From assembly GCA_009835395.1 (NCBI GenBank), contig VXXM01000039.1:80943-144942 (forward strand): a stretch of DNA of 64,000 nucleotides. The letters are read 5' to 3'. The notes below the pieces were generated by a model. It did no database searches and was not told where the DNA came from. It was given only the letters and a program-made list of their open reading frames with translations. Origin of the DNA: Acidimicrobiia bacterium. GTDB lineage: Bacteria > Actinomycetota > Acidimicrobiia > Acidimicrobiales > CATQHL01. Shown in pieces: positions 24,856 through 33,085 of the stretch (position 1 is its first letter; every line of letters starts with the position of its first letter). Both the position numbers and the translations under genes were made by a program.

Positions 24856-26190
24856 ATGGCTTCGTCGACCGCGGTGCCTACGTGGGCCGACGGCGGGTTC
24901 TGGGAGGGAATCCGCCGGGACGTCGCTTCGGCGTTCGGCATGCCGCCCGCGGCCTATGCGGACGGGGACTTCTTCGCAGCCGAGCAGCGGCGGCTGTTCG
25001 GGCGGGCCTGGGTGGGTGTGGCGCTGGCAGCGGAGTTGGCTGCGCCGGGCCGCCTGCTGGTGCGCTCAGTCGGCGGCCGCTCGGTGGTGCTGACGCGGTC
25101 GGGCGACAGGATTCGGGGTTTCCTGAATTCGTGCCGTCACCGGGGAACCGAACTGGCCGAGGCCGACTGCGACATCGGGAGCACGATCCGCTGCCCGTAT
25201 CACCGCTGGGGCTACGGCACCGATGGCCGCCTCGTCTCGGCGCCACTGTTCGACAGCGTCCCCCGGGAGGACTTCGACCGCGCCGATTGGGGGCTGGTGC
25301 CGGTGCGAGTCGAGACGTGGGGCCCCGTCGTGTTCGCCTGCCTCGACGAGCGCACGCCTCCGCTCGGCGAGTGGCTCGGCGACCTGGCGGACCGCATGTC
25401 GGGCTACGGCCTCGAGGAGTGGCGGCCGATTGCGCTCACGGCGTCGCCGCATGATGGCGACGCCTCGGCTGCGGCCACTTCCACGTCCACGTGCACTTTC
25501 GACGTGGCGGCCAACTGGAAGCTCGTGGCGGAGAACTTCGCCGAGTACTACCACCTGGGTTGGGTCCACCCGCAACTGGCGAAGGTGTCGCGCGTCAAGG
25601 ATCACTACCGCTACCAGGGCCCCGGCATGTACTGCGGCCAGACCACGACGCCGGTCTCGGGGGATCAGCGCGACGACTGGTTGACGCTGCCGCCGGCCTC
25701 GGGGTTGGACCACTCCGACGCCACCAGCGGCCGGTTCGTGACCCTGTTCCCCAACGTGCTGCTGTCTGTGCTGCCCAACCACGTCTTCGTCGTGTTGCTG
25801 GAGGCGGTGACCGCCGGCCGCACCATCGAGCACTGCGCCTTCCTGTTCCCGCCGGGCCCCGCGACCGACCCTGTGCCGCCGGCAGCCGTGGTGCGCGCCT
25901 TCGAGGTCACGCGCCGGTTCTGGATCGAGGTGAACGACGAGGACATCGACATCTGCGAGCGGGCGCAGCGGGGCCTCAGCCGGGGCGGTGTCCCGCCGGG
26001 TCCGCTGGCGCCGCGCTTCGAGGAGCCCGTCAACCGGTTCCACAAGATGGTGGCGGACCTGATGACCCTGGAGTCGATGACCGATCTGTCGGTGCCACCG
26101 GGTGACCGGCCCGGGACCGCGGACCGCTACGGCACCGCCCTGAATCCTGCGCCGCCGCACGTCGAGGCGTCCGCTCCCGAATCCGGCTGA
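24856..26190 (+). CDS. Rieske-type aromatic/betaine oxygenase alpha subunit
   Basis: A 444-aa Rieske non-heme iron oxygenase. The Rieske [2Fe-2S] ligands are visible as CRHRG and CPYHRWGY around residues 93-116. The mononuclear iron site region reads AENFAEYYHLGWVHPQL at about residues 229-245. The group resembles GbcA-like oxygenases that demethylate quaternary amines such as glycine betaine, and a DMGDH-like gene starts 11 nt downstream, which strengthens that reading. ATG 24856 has GGGG upstream and is the first sensible start before the N-terminal helix. A reductase partner is not encoded nearby. An aromatic substrate cannot be excluded. Confidence 0.85.
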   Translation: MASSTAVPTWADGGFWEGIRRDVASAFGMPPAAYADGDFFAAEQRRLFGRAWVGVALAAELAAPGRLLVRSVGGRSVVLTRSGDRIRGFLNSCRHRGTELAEADCDIGSTIRCPYHRWGYGTDGRLVSAPLFDSVPREDFDRADWGLVPVRVETWGPVVFACLDERTPPLGEWLGDLADRMSGYGLEEWRPIALTASPHDGDASAAATSTSTCTFDVAANWKLVAENFAEYYHLGWVHPQLAKVSRVKDHYRYQGPGMYCGQTTTPVSGDQRDDWLTLPPASGLDHSDATSGRFVTLFPNVLLSVLPNHVFVVLLEAVTAGRTIEHCAFLFPPGPATDPVPPAAVVRAFEVTRRFWIEVNDEDIDICERAQRGLSRGGVPPGPLAPRFEEPVNRFHKMVADLMTLESMTDLSVPPGDRPGTADRYGTALNPAPPHVEASAPESG

Positions 26191-26201
26191 GCGGGTCGGA
26201 C

Positions 26202-28838
26202 GTGGCAGACCAGGCGCAGGCTGTCGTCATCGGCGGCGGCGTCGTCGGTGCCAGCGTGCTCTACCACTTGACGCGGGCCGGCTGGACCGATGTCGTGCTC
26301 CTCGAGCGCTCGGAGTTGACGGCGGGCTCCACGTGGCACAGCGCCGGCGGCATGCACGCCCTCAACGCCGATCCGACGGTGGCGAAGCTGCAGCACTACA
26401 CGATCGAGTTGTACCGGGAGATCGAGGCGGCCTCCGGGCAGGACTGCAGCATCCACGTCACCGGCGGCGTGAGCCTCGCCGACACGCCCGAGCGTCTGAA
26501 CTGGCTGAAGACGGTTCACGCCCGCGGGCGCTACCTCGGCATCGAGACGGAGATGATCTCCGCGGCCGAGGCCGCCCGTCGCCTTCCCATCGTGGATCCG
26601 ACGCACTTCGTCGGCGCCATGGCCGACCGGGATCACGGCCACGTCGACCCGGCCGGCGTCACCCACGCCTACGTCAAGGCGGCCGTCGCCGCCGGAGCGC
26701 AGGTCCGCCGCCACACGTGGGCGCGGTCGATCGTGCGCTCGCCGTCGGGCAAATGGCGGATCGGTCTCCACGACACCTCCGACGGCAACCTCGGTGGGGA
26801 CGGCTCGGAGTCGGCGGATGCGGGCTTCATCGAGACCCCGCACGTGGTGAACGCGGGCGGACTGTGGGCGCGCGAGGTCGGGCGCATGGTGGGACTCGAA
26901 CTGCCGGTGCTGGCGATGGAGCACATCTACGTGCTCACCGAGCCGATCCCCGAGGTGATCGCCCACAACCGGCGCACCGGCGAGGAGCTGATCCACTGCA
27001 TCGACTTCGGCGGCGAGATCTACCTCCGCCAGGAAGGCCAAGGCCTGCTGCTGGGCACCTACGAGCAGTCACCCGCGGTCTGGCAGCCTCGCCAAACTCC
27101 GTGGGACTTCGATCGGCGGCTGCTGCCACCCGATCTGGAGCGCATCGCCCCGTCGCTGCGAACCGCCTTCGCGCACTTCCCGGTGCTGGCCGACGCCGGG
27201 ATCGCCCAGGTGGTCAACGGCCCGTTCACGTTCGCCGCCGACGGGAACCCGCTGGTCGGACCCGTGCGCGGGCTGCTGGGCTACTGGTCGGCATGCGCCG
27301 TGATGGCGGGCCTCTCTCAGGGCGGCGGTGTCGGCCTTGCACTGGCGAACTGGATGACGAGAGGCGACCCCGGCTTCGACGTGTGGGCCATGGATATCGC
27401 CCGCTTCGGCGACTGGGCGACACGTCCCTACGTCGCCCGCAAGGTGATCGAGAACTACCGCCGCCGCTTCAGCATCCGCTTCCCGAACGAGTACCTGCCC
27501 GAGGGGCGACCGCTGGCGACCACGCCGATCTATGACACTCTGCGCGCTCGCGGCGCCGTCTTCGGGGACTCCTTCGGCGTCGAAGTGCCGCTGTGGTTCG
27601 CGCCCCGGCCCGGGACCGCCGAGGAGATCACGTTCGGGCGCTCGAACGCCTGGCCCCACGTGCGTGAGGAGGTCCAGGCCGTGCGTCACGGCGTCGGCCT
27701 CATGGAGTCCTCCGGCTTCGCCAAGTTCCTCGTCGAAGGACCCGGAGCGCGGGCCTGGCTCAACCGCCTGATGGCGGCTCGCCTGCCCGCGCCCGGCCGG
27801 ATCGCGCTGGCGCCGATGTGCGGCACCGGCGGCAAACTCGCCGGCGACCTCACCGTGGCCTGCCTCCCACCGGCCGCCGGGGAGCGAGACGGCCCCGCGG
27901 AGACCGTCACCGCTGGCGCCACGGCCAACACCGCTGGCGGGGAGCGCTTCGTGATCTTCGGCTCCGGGGTCGCCGAGCGGTACTACGAGCGCTGGTTCGA
28001 CGCTGCGCTGGCCGACTGGACGCGATCCGGCCTCTCCCGCAGCGAGCCGAGCCCCTCGGTCGGCTACCGGACCCTGGGTGTGGAGTTGTGTGGGCTGGCG
28101 ATCGCCGGGCCGGCGTCGCGGGCACTGCTGGCCCAGGTCACCGATGCCGACGTCTCCGAGGCGGCGATGTGCTTCGGCAGCATGACCGAGATCGACATCG
28201 GCATGGCGCGGGTCTGGTGCGGTCGGCTCAGCTACACCGGCGCCCTCGGCTACGAACTGTGGGTGCCGGCCCGCTACCAGCGCCACGTGTTCGGCCAATT
28301 CGTCGACCACGGCGCCGCACACGGCCTGCGACTGTTCGGCAGCCACGCCCTGAATTCGCTGCGCCTCGAGAAGAGCTTCGGGAGTTGGGCGCGCGAGTAC
28401 CGCCCCGACTACGACCCGTTCGAGGCCGGGCTCGGCCGCTTCGTGCGGCTCACGAGACCCGACGACGACGGCGCGGATTTCGTCGGCCGCGCCGCGCTGG
28501 TCGCCCGCTACGGCCCGTCCGGGGTGCGGGCCGGCAGCGACGGCCCAGCCGAGGGCATGCTCGCGCTGCGCACTTGGACCGTCGAGGTGCCGCCGGGTCC
28601 CGTGGGCGTCGACGCCACCGGCGACGAGCCCATCTGGTGCAACGGCAAGCCGGTCGGCTGGGTAACCTCCGGCGGCTACGCCCACCACAGCGACAAGTCG
28701 GTGGCGATGGGCTACGTACCCGCGGCCCTCGCAACCAAGGAGACCGACTTCGAGATCGAACTCCTCGGCACCAGGCGTCGGGCGCACCTGGTGGATCGAT
28801 GCCTGTGGGACCCCGACGGCATCGCGATGCGCGCCTGA
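26202..28838 (+). CDS. dimethylglycine/sarcosine dehydrogenase-like FAD and folate-binding protein
   Basis: An 878-aa protein with the full DMGDH architecture: an N-terminal FAD-binding DAO domain (VIGGGVVGASVLYHLTRAG and STWHSAGG), an FAO-M linker domain near residue 400, and a C-terminal aminomethyltransferase (GcvT-like) domain from about 470 (SYTGALGYELWVPARYQ, NSLRLEKSFGSWAREY). Members oxidatively demethylate N-methyl amines and pass the C1 unit to tetrahydrofolate. An Ala/Gly/Thr-rich insertion sits near residues 545-580. The GTG at 26202 is 11 nt after the Rieske gene, so they are one operon. A second member lies at 34413-36833. The exact amine is not known. Confidence 0.9.
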   Translation: MADQAQAVVIGGGVVGASVLYHLTRAGWTDVVLLERSELTAGSTWHSAGGMHALNADPTVAKLQHYTIELYREIEAASGQDCSIHVTGGVSLADTPERLNWLKTVHARGRYLGIETEMISAAEAARRLPIVDPTHFVGAMADRDHGHVDPAGVTHAYVKAAVAAGAQVRRHTWARSIVRSPSGKWRIGLHDTSDGNLGGDGSESADAGFIETPHVVNAGGLWAREVGRMVGLELPVLAMEHIYVLTEPIPEVIAHNRRTGEELIHCIDFGGEIYLRQEGQGLLLGTYEQSPAVWQPRQTPWDFDRRLLPPDLERIAPSLRTAFAHFPVLADAGIAQVVNGPFTFAADGNPLVGPVRGLLGYWSACAVMAGLSQGGGVGLALANWMTRGDPGFDVWAMDIARFGDWATRPYVARKVIENYRRRFSIRFPNEYLPEGRPLATTPIYDTLRARGAVFGDSFGVEVPLWFAPRPGTAEEITFGRSNAWPHVREEVQAVRHGVGLMESSGFAKFLVEGPGARAWLNRLMAARLPAPGRIALAPMCGTGGKLAGDLTVACLPPAAGERDGPAETVTAGATANTAGGERFVIFGSGVAERYYERWFDAALADWTRSGLSRSEPSPSVGYRTLGVELCGLAIAGPASRALLAQVTDADVSEAAMCFGSMTEIDIGMARVWCGRLSYTGALGYELWVPARYQRHVFGQFVDHGAAHGLRLFGSHALNSLRLEKSFGSWAREYRPDYDPFEAGLGRFVRLTRPDDDGADFVGRAALVARYGPSGVRAGSDGPAEGMLALRTWTVEVPPGPVGVDATGDEPIWCNGKPVGWVTSGGYAHHSDKSVAMGYVPAALATKETDFEIELLGTRRRAHLVDRCLWDPDGIAMRA

Positions 28839-28976
28839 GAAGCGGGTCACGCGAAAAGGTAGGGTGCGGCCGTCGCGGCCGCTGCGCGGTGCGTGCTCAC
28901 GGGGTGCCGGCCCACTCGACCGGTGGGAGCACGTCGCGACGGAGTTGACCTGGTAATCGCCGAGAGGAGAATTGCG

Positions 28977-30200
28977 ATGGGGGATCTCAAGTCAGCCGCC
29001 GATGCGGTATTGGATGGTGTTGTTTCGGGGTCGCCGCGTGTTCCCGGCGTCGCTGCGGTCGCCACCGATCGCGACGGCGTCATCTACGCCGGCGCACAGG
29101 GCGAGCGCGTCCTCGGGGGAGACCCCTTCACGACCGACACGGTGGTTGCGATCTTCTCGACCACCAAGGCCATCGGCGGCACCGCCTGCCTCCAGCTGGT
29201 CGAGCAGGGCGACCTGGACCTGGACGCCCCGGCGAAGGAGTATGCACCCAGGATCGGCGGGCTGGACGTGCTCGAGGGATTCGACGACGACGGGACGCCC
29301 CGGTTGCGCCCGCCCCGCGGCGATGTCACGACACGCCAGTTGCTGTGCCATACCGCCGGGCTCACCTACGACTTCTTCAACGAGACGTACACGAGGCTGG
29401 CCAACGAGCAGGGCCAGCCGTGGGTGGTGGATGCCTCCTACGCCTCCATCGAGACGCCCCTGCTCTTCGACCCGGGCGAGCAGTGGGAGTACGGCTCCAA
29501 CATCGACTGGGCCGGCCTGGTGGTGGAGGGCATCACCGGCAAGCGGCTGGGCGAGGTCTTCGAGGAGAGGATCCTGGGGCCCCTCGGGATGGACTCGACC
29601 GCCTTCTCGATGACTCCGTCGATGCGTGAGCGCCTGGCCACGATCCACGCACGCGAGGACGCCGACGGGTCGCTGATCCCGCTGGCGGGCGTGGAACTGC
29701 CCCCCGACCCCGAGATCCACATGGCCGGCCACGGCCTCTACGGCACGGCGGAGGACTACGCCAAGTTCATCCGCATGTGGCTCAACGACGGCGCCGGCCC
29801 CAACGGCGAGCAGATCCTGCGGCCCGAGACCGTCGAGATGGCGGTGCAGAATCAGCTGCCCGATGGCATGTTCATCAAGATGCTGCCCGGCGTCGGCGCC
29901 ACCGAGGTGGCCAAGACGGTGCTTCCCATCTCGAACCCGCGCCTGTCCAACGACGCCGAGTTCTTCCCGGGCATGCCGAAGACGTGGGCGCTCACCTTCA
30001 TGATCAACGAGGAGCCTGCCCCCACGGGCCGGCCCGCGGGTGCGCTGGCCTGGGCGGGTCTGGCCAACCTGTACTACTGGATCGACCGTGCCAACGGGGT
30101 GGGCGGCTTCTGGGCGACCCAGATCTTCCCCTTCGTCGACCCCACGTCGGTGGGCGGCTTCCTGGACTTCGAGAAGGCGGTCTACGACAACGCCGTCTAG
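28977..30200 (+). CDS. serine hydrolase, class C beta-lactamase/esterase family
   Basis: A 407-aa cytoplasmic-looking serine hydrolase without a signal peptide. The nucleophile motif is FSTTK at about residues 61-65 (SxxK), and the second motif is EYGSN around 170, in place of the canonical YxN. Other family blocks are [14 protein letters not shown] and [14 protein letters not shown]. It resembles EstB-type esterases rather than antibiotic-inactivating enzymes. The ATG at 28977 has GAGAGGAGA upstream. It follows the Rieske-DMGDH pair by 138 nt on the same strand, and may hydrolyse an ester or amide feeding that pathway; this is inference. Confidence 0.87.
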   Translation: MGDLKSAADAVLDGVVSGSPRVPGVAAVATDRDGVIYAGAQGERVLGGDPFTTDTVVAIFSTTKAIGGTACLQLVEQGDLDLDAPAKEYAPRIGGLDVLEGFDDDGTPRLRPPRGDVTTRQLLCHTAGLTYDFFNETYTRLANEQGQPWVVDASYASIETPLLFDPGEQWEYGSNIDWAGLVVEGITGKRLGEVFEERILGPLGMDSTAFSMTPSMRERLATIHAREDADGSLIPLAGVELPPDPEIHMAGHGLYGTAEDYAKFIRMWLNDGAGPNGEQILRPETVEMAVQNQLPDGMFIKMLPGVGATEVAKTVLPISNPRLSNDAEFFPGMPKTWALTFMINEEPAPTGRPAGALAWAGLANLYYWIDRANGVGGFWATQIFPFVDPTSVGGFLDFEKAVYDNAV

Positions 30201-30251
30201 TCCGGCGTCACCGCTCTGGAAGGTCCGGCCGACCCGGGCGGCAGCCGCGGG

Positions 30252-30857
30252 TCAGACCCGCGATCGAGTGAATCGTCGCCTTCGGGTGGAACGGAGCACG
30301 TGCCGGGCGTAGAGCCGGATCGTTCGGAACAGGCTGGTGAGGTCGAGGGTGCTGAACACGGTGTCCGCCAGTCCGAACGGCAACATGGTGGGGATGGGCC
30401 CGCGCGCATACTCCAGGATGTAGGCGCCGTCGACCATGCGGAAGCCCTTCGCTTCGCCTCTCCGCAGATGCACCGAATCGCCCTGGCGGTACTCCGTCCT
30501 CCGGAGATCTCCCTCGCCGTAGTACCACATCTCCCCATCGAGGACGACGCTGTGGTCGTCGACGAAGCGATACCGGCCGGTGTGCCCGCCGCTGCCGATG
30601 GGGCTGCCGAAGAAGATCACGTACTCGCGGAGCGAGGCGTACAGCATGGCGACCTGTCCCATGGTGCCGCCGGCGTTGGAGTAGAACCACGTGGGCTCGG
30701 TCTCGATCAGGCCGGGATACCGTTCGGCGAGTTCTCGAGTGATCGCGGGGATCATCTCCTCCAGCGGCAGATCCAGATGGGAATGGGCCACTTCCCGGAG
30801 GACTTCGGGCTCGAAGACGTACCTATTCCCCGGATTGCGACGCTGCAGCGAGATCAC
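30252..30857 (-). CDS. ERG2/sigma-1-receptor-like protein
   Basis: A 201-aa protein with clear resemblance to the eukaryotic ERG2 sterol isomerase/sigma-1 receptor family. The segments NAGGTMGQVAMLYASLREYV, FFGSPIGSGGHTGRYRF and LEYARGPIPTMLPFGLADTV (each family hallmarks) match in order, followed by FSTLDLTSLFRTIRLYARHV. Two acidic residues needed in sigma-1 receptor correspond to an Asp pair after GHTGRYRFV and the Glu in ILEYARG. The N-terminal membrane helix of the eukaryotic proteins is absent. The GTG at 30857 overlaps the stop of the SRPBCC gene by 4 nt (translationally coupled). ERG2 homologues are uncommon in bacteria. The ligand might be a sterol or hopanoid-like lipid, which is inference. 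Confidence 0.85.
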   Translation of the reverse strand: MISLQRRNPGNRYVFEPEVLREVAHSHLDLPLEEMIPAITRELAERYPGLIETEPTWFYSNAGGTMGQVAMLYASLREYVIFFGSPIGSGGHTGRYRFVDDHSVVLDGEMWYYGEGDLRRTEYRQGDSVHLRRGEAKGFRMVDGAYILEYARGPIPTMLPFGLADTVFSTLDLTSLFRTIRLYARHVLRSTRRRRFTRSRV

Positions 30858-31339
30858 GGGTTGCGAGGATAGGGCCCGACGTCCTCGCCTGAGAATCCAG
30901 AACCACGAATAGAGAAGCGCTTGACCAGGTTGTCCAGGGTGGTGGCAATGGAGTCTTCGATGAGCTGATCCCTGACCAACCACCTACTCACGGGCTGGAA
31001 TCGCATGGAGGTGTAGTCGGCCGACTCGGTTACCCGAGTGCCGTCCTCGCCGGGCTCCAACTCGTAGCGCCAGAGGTTCTTGCCCAGATGACACCAGGCG
31101 ATAAGCCGGTTTTCCTCGTATTCGACCACCCTGCTGGTGATCCTGTAGGGCACGCCGAACACCTTCATGGCCATCGTGAACTCCGACCCCAGTTGCATGT
31201 GTCCCCGACCGGCGACGAGCCTCTGAACGGTCCCGGAGCCGTCCATCTCGACATGGCGGGCCGGGTCGGCCAGCAGGGCGAAGATCTCCTCGGGGGCAGC
31301 GGGGACCACTCGGCTGGCAGTGAAGAGCTGTCTGCTCAC
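30854..31339 (-). CDS. SRPBCC/START-like ligand-binding protein
   Basis: A 161-aa single-domain protein of the SRPBCC (polyketide cyclase/START-like) fold. The N-terminal strand SRQLFTASRVVPAAPEEIFALL leads into a helix and then LADPARHVEMDGSG; later strands include YRITSRVVEYEENRLIAWCH and YELEPGEDGTRVTESADY. Such proteins bind hydrophobic ligands in a deep cavity. GTG 31339 is the start. The stop overlaps the ERG2-like start by 4 nt, so both are made together, and a lipid-handling role for the pair is plausible. No catalytic residues are evident. Confidence 0.8.
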   Translation of the reverse strand: MSRQLFTASRVVPAAPEEIFALLADPARHVEMDGSGTVQRLVAGRGHMQLGSEFTMAMKVFGVPYRITSRVVEYEENRLIAWCHLGKNLWRYELEPGEDGTRVTESADYTSMRFQPVSRWLVRDQLIEDSIATTLDNLVKRFSIRGSGFSGEDVGPYPRNP

Positions 31340-31406
31340 GGCAGCACGGCTCTCAGCATCGTGTATGGATCAGGGTGGCAAGCCTCGAAGCCCGGATGAG
31401 GCGAGC

Positions 31407-32339
31407 CTAGATCTTCGGCCGGGTTCGTTGGCGCTGCCAGGGACGACCGACCCGATCGCGGGCCAAATCGGCCCGGGCGTGGGTGATCACCGCACCCACG
31501 ATCAGCAGCCCGCCGACCACGGTGAGAACCGGCGGCGCCTCGCTCACCACGATCCACGCCGCCAGAATCGAGCAGGGTGTCTCGGTCGTGGCCAGGAGCG
31601 CGGCTTCCGCCGCCCGGAGGCGCCGGACCCCCTCGGTCCACAGGATCAGCGACACGGCGAACACCAGCCCGAACGCCACGGTCAGAGGCATCTCGGAGGC
31701 GGCCATCCCGAGCGGGTCGGCCACCGCGAGCGCCACCGGGAACAGCGCAACTCCCGATCCCGCCTGTGCCAACAGTGCATCGGTGCCCGGGAAGCGGCGG
31801 ATCAGCACGATCAGCGAGGCCAGCGTGAGCGACAGGGCCACGGCCAGCAGATCCCCCTCCAGGTTGCCGGCCCCGAGGCTCCCGGCCACGGTCAGGACCA
31901 CACCGCCGAACGACACCGCCGCGGCGATGACCGTCGACCGCCGCAGACCCTCACGCAGGATCAGCCACCCGAGCCCCGCGGCCATGAACGGGATGGTCGC
32001 CATGATCACCGACACGTTGGCCACGGCCGTCTTCTGGATCGAGGTGACCAGCAACACCATGGCCGTGGCGTTGAGAGTGAGCAGCACCAGCGTCTTGGCG
32101 GCTGAGGCCGGGTCGAGCCGGACCCGGAAATGCTCGGCGTCGCGTCGCCGGCGCCACCAGACATAGGCCACGATGACCGGGGTCGCGGTCAGGCCGCGCC
32201 AGCTTGCGATCTCCCAGGCGCCGCCCTCGATGCTGCGGGTGAACACGCCCGACATGCCGAAGCCCAGCCCGGAGGCGAGCATGACGGTCGCGCCCACCCG
32301 GCGCGACCGCGATCGGGCCGGGTGCTGGTCCGCCGTCAA
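31407..32339 (-). CDS. EamA/DMT-family transporter
   Basis: A 310-aa inner-membrane transporter with ten hydrophobic segments and the duplicated EamA pattern (five helices each: LASGLGFGMSGVFTRS and LAVALSLTLASLIVLIRRF begin the repeats). The second repeat ends with LLATTETPCSILAAWIVVSE, the usual TExP-like signature. Members export metabolites or amino acids. Start TTG 32339 is uncertain because the upstream site is weak; a downstream GTG near residue 15 could be used. The SRPBCC and ERG2-like genes lie 67 nt downstream on the same strand. Confidence 0.83.
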   Translation of the reverse strand: MTADQHPARSRSRRVGATVMLASGLGFGMSGVFTRSIEGGAWEIASWRGLTATPVIVAYVWWRRRRDAEHFRVRLDPASAAKTLVLLTLNATAMVLLVTSIQKTAVANVSVIMATIPFMAAGLGWLILREGLRRSTVIAAAVSFGGVVLTVAGSLGAGNLEGDLLAVALSLTLASLIVLIRRFPGTDALLAQAGSGVALFPVALAVADPLGMAASEMPLTVAFGLVFAVSLILWTEGVRRLRAAEAALLATTETPCSILAAWIVVSEAPPVLTVVGGLLIVGAVITHARADLARDRVGRPWQRQRTRPKI

Positions 32340-32443
32340 CTCAGCTCAGAGGAAGCGCAGCAATGCATAGGCCCCGGCTTCCTCTGCGTCCGACCTCCCC
32401 AGCCCATTCTGCGCCGCTGATCTGAGCTGCGGTCAGATACTGC

Positions 32444-33085
32444 TCAGCCGGCCGGGAGGTCCTCGCCGGGTCCCGCCTCGGCGGGACCGTCGTCTGCGGT
32501 CGCGCCGCCACCGGCGGGCTCGGGCTGGCCGGGGCGAATCACGCCGCACGCCACACGGTCACCCGCACCGGGGGACTCGCCGTAGCTGTCGGGCTCGGCG
32601 TGAACGATGATCGCCGAGCCGTCGACGTCGAAGATCGAGTTCTCGGCGCCGGGCGTCAACGTCACCGCCGAGGTAAAGGTATCGGCACGGGCGGTGCCGT
32701 CGGCAGCGGCGTAGATGTTGGGCAGATCGCCGGCGTGCCAGCCGCCCTCCACCATGAACCCGTGACCGATTCCCTCTGGATTGAAATGGTCACCTGCAGC
32801 ACTGAAGTCGGGCTCGCAAGCACCGACGGCGTGGATGTGGAATCCGTGACCGCCCGGAGACAGGCCGGTCAAGTCGGCCTGCACCAGCACTCCGTTGGGG
32901 CCCTCGATGAGCGTGACGGTCCCCATGGCCTGGCCATCGGGACCCATCAGCTGGGCCGTGGCGGTGAGCGGCGCGCCTGCGTCGGTCTCGTCGGCATCGT
33001 CCTGTTGTGACGTGACTCCGGAGGCCGCGAGGATCAACGTCGAAGCCACGATCAGGGGGAGTGCAAGGAGGTGTTGGCGTGTCAT
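32444..33085 (-). CDS. sodC: Cu/Zn superoxide dismutase, secreted
   Basis: A 213-aa exported Cu/Zn SOD. A signal peptide (LLALPLIVASTLILAASGV) is followed by an acidic spacer and the SOD fold. Metal ligands are seen in GFHIHAVGAC (HxH), AGDHFNP, WHAGDLPN and IIVHAEPDSYG. The disulfide pair is the Cys in HAVGAC and the one in RVACGVI. A Pro/Gly/Glu-rich tail of about 30 residues extends past the fold. The ATG at 33085 overlaps the stop of the threonine-synthase-like gene by 4 nt, so its translation is coupled to the amine-catabolism operon. Flavoprotein oxidases upstream would produce reduced oxygen, which fits a protective role. Confidence 0.9.
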   Translation of the reverse strand: MTRQHLLALPLIVASTLILAASGVTSQQDDADETDAGAPLTATAQLMGPDGQAMGTVTLIEGPNGVLVQADLTGLSPGGHGFHIHAVGACEPDFSAAGDHFNPEGIGHGFMVEGGWHAGDLPNIYAAADGTARADTFTSAVTLTPGAENSIFDVDGSAIIVHAEPDSYGESPGAGDRVACGVIRPGQPEPAGGGATADDGPAEAGPGEDLPAG

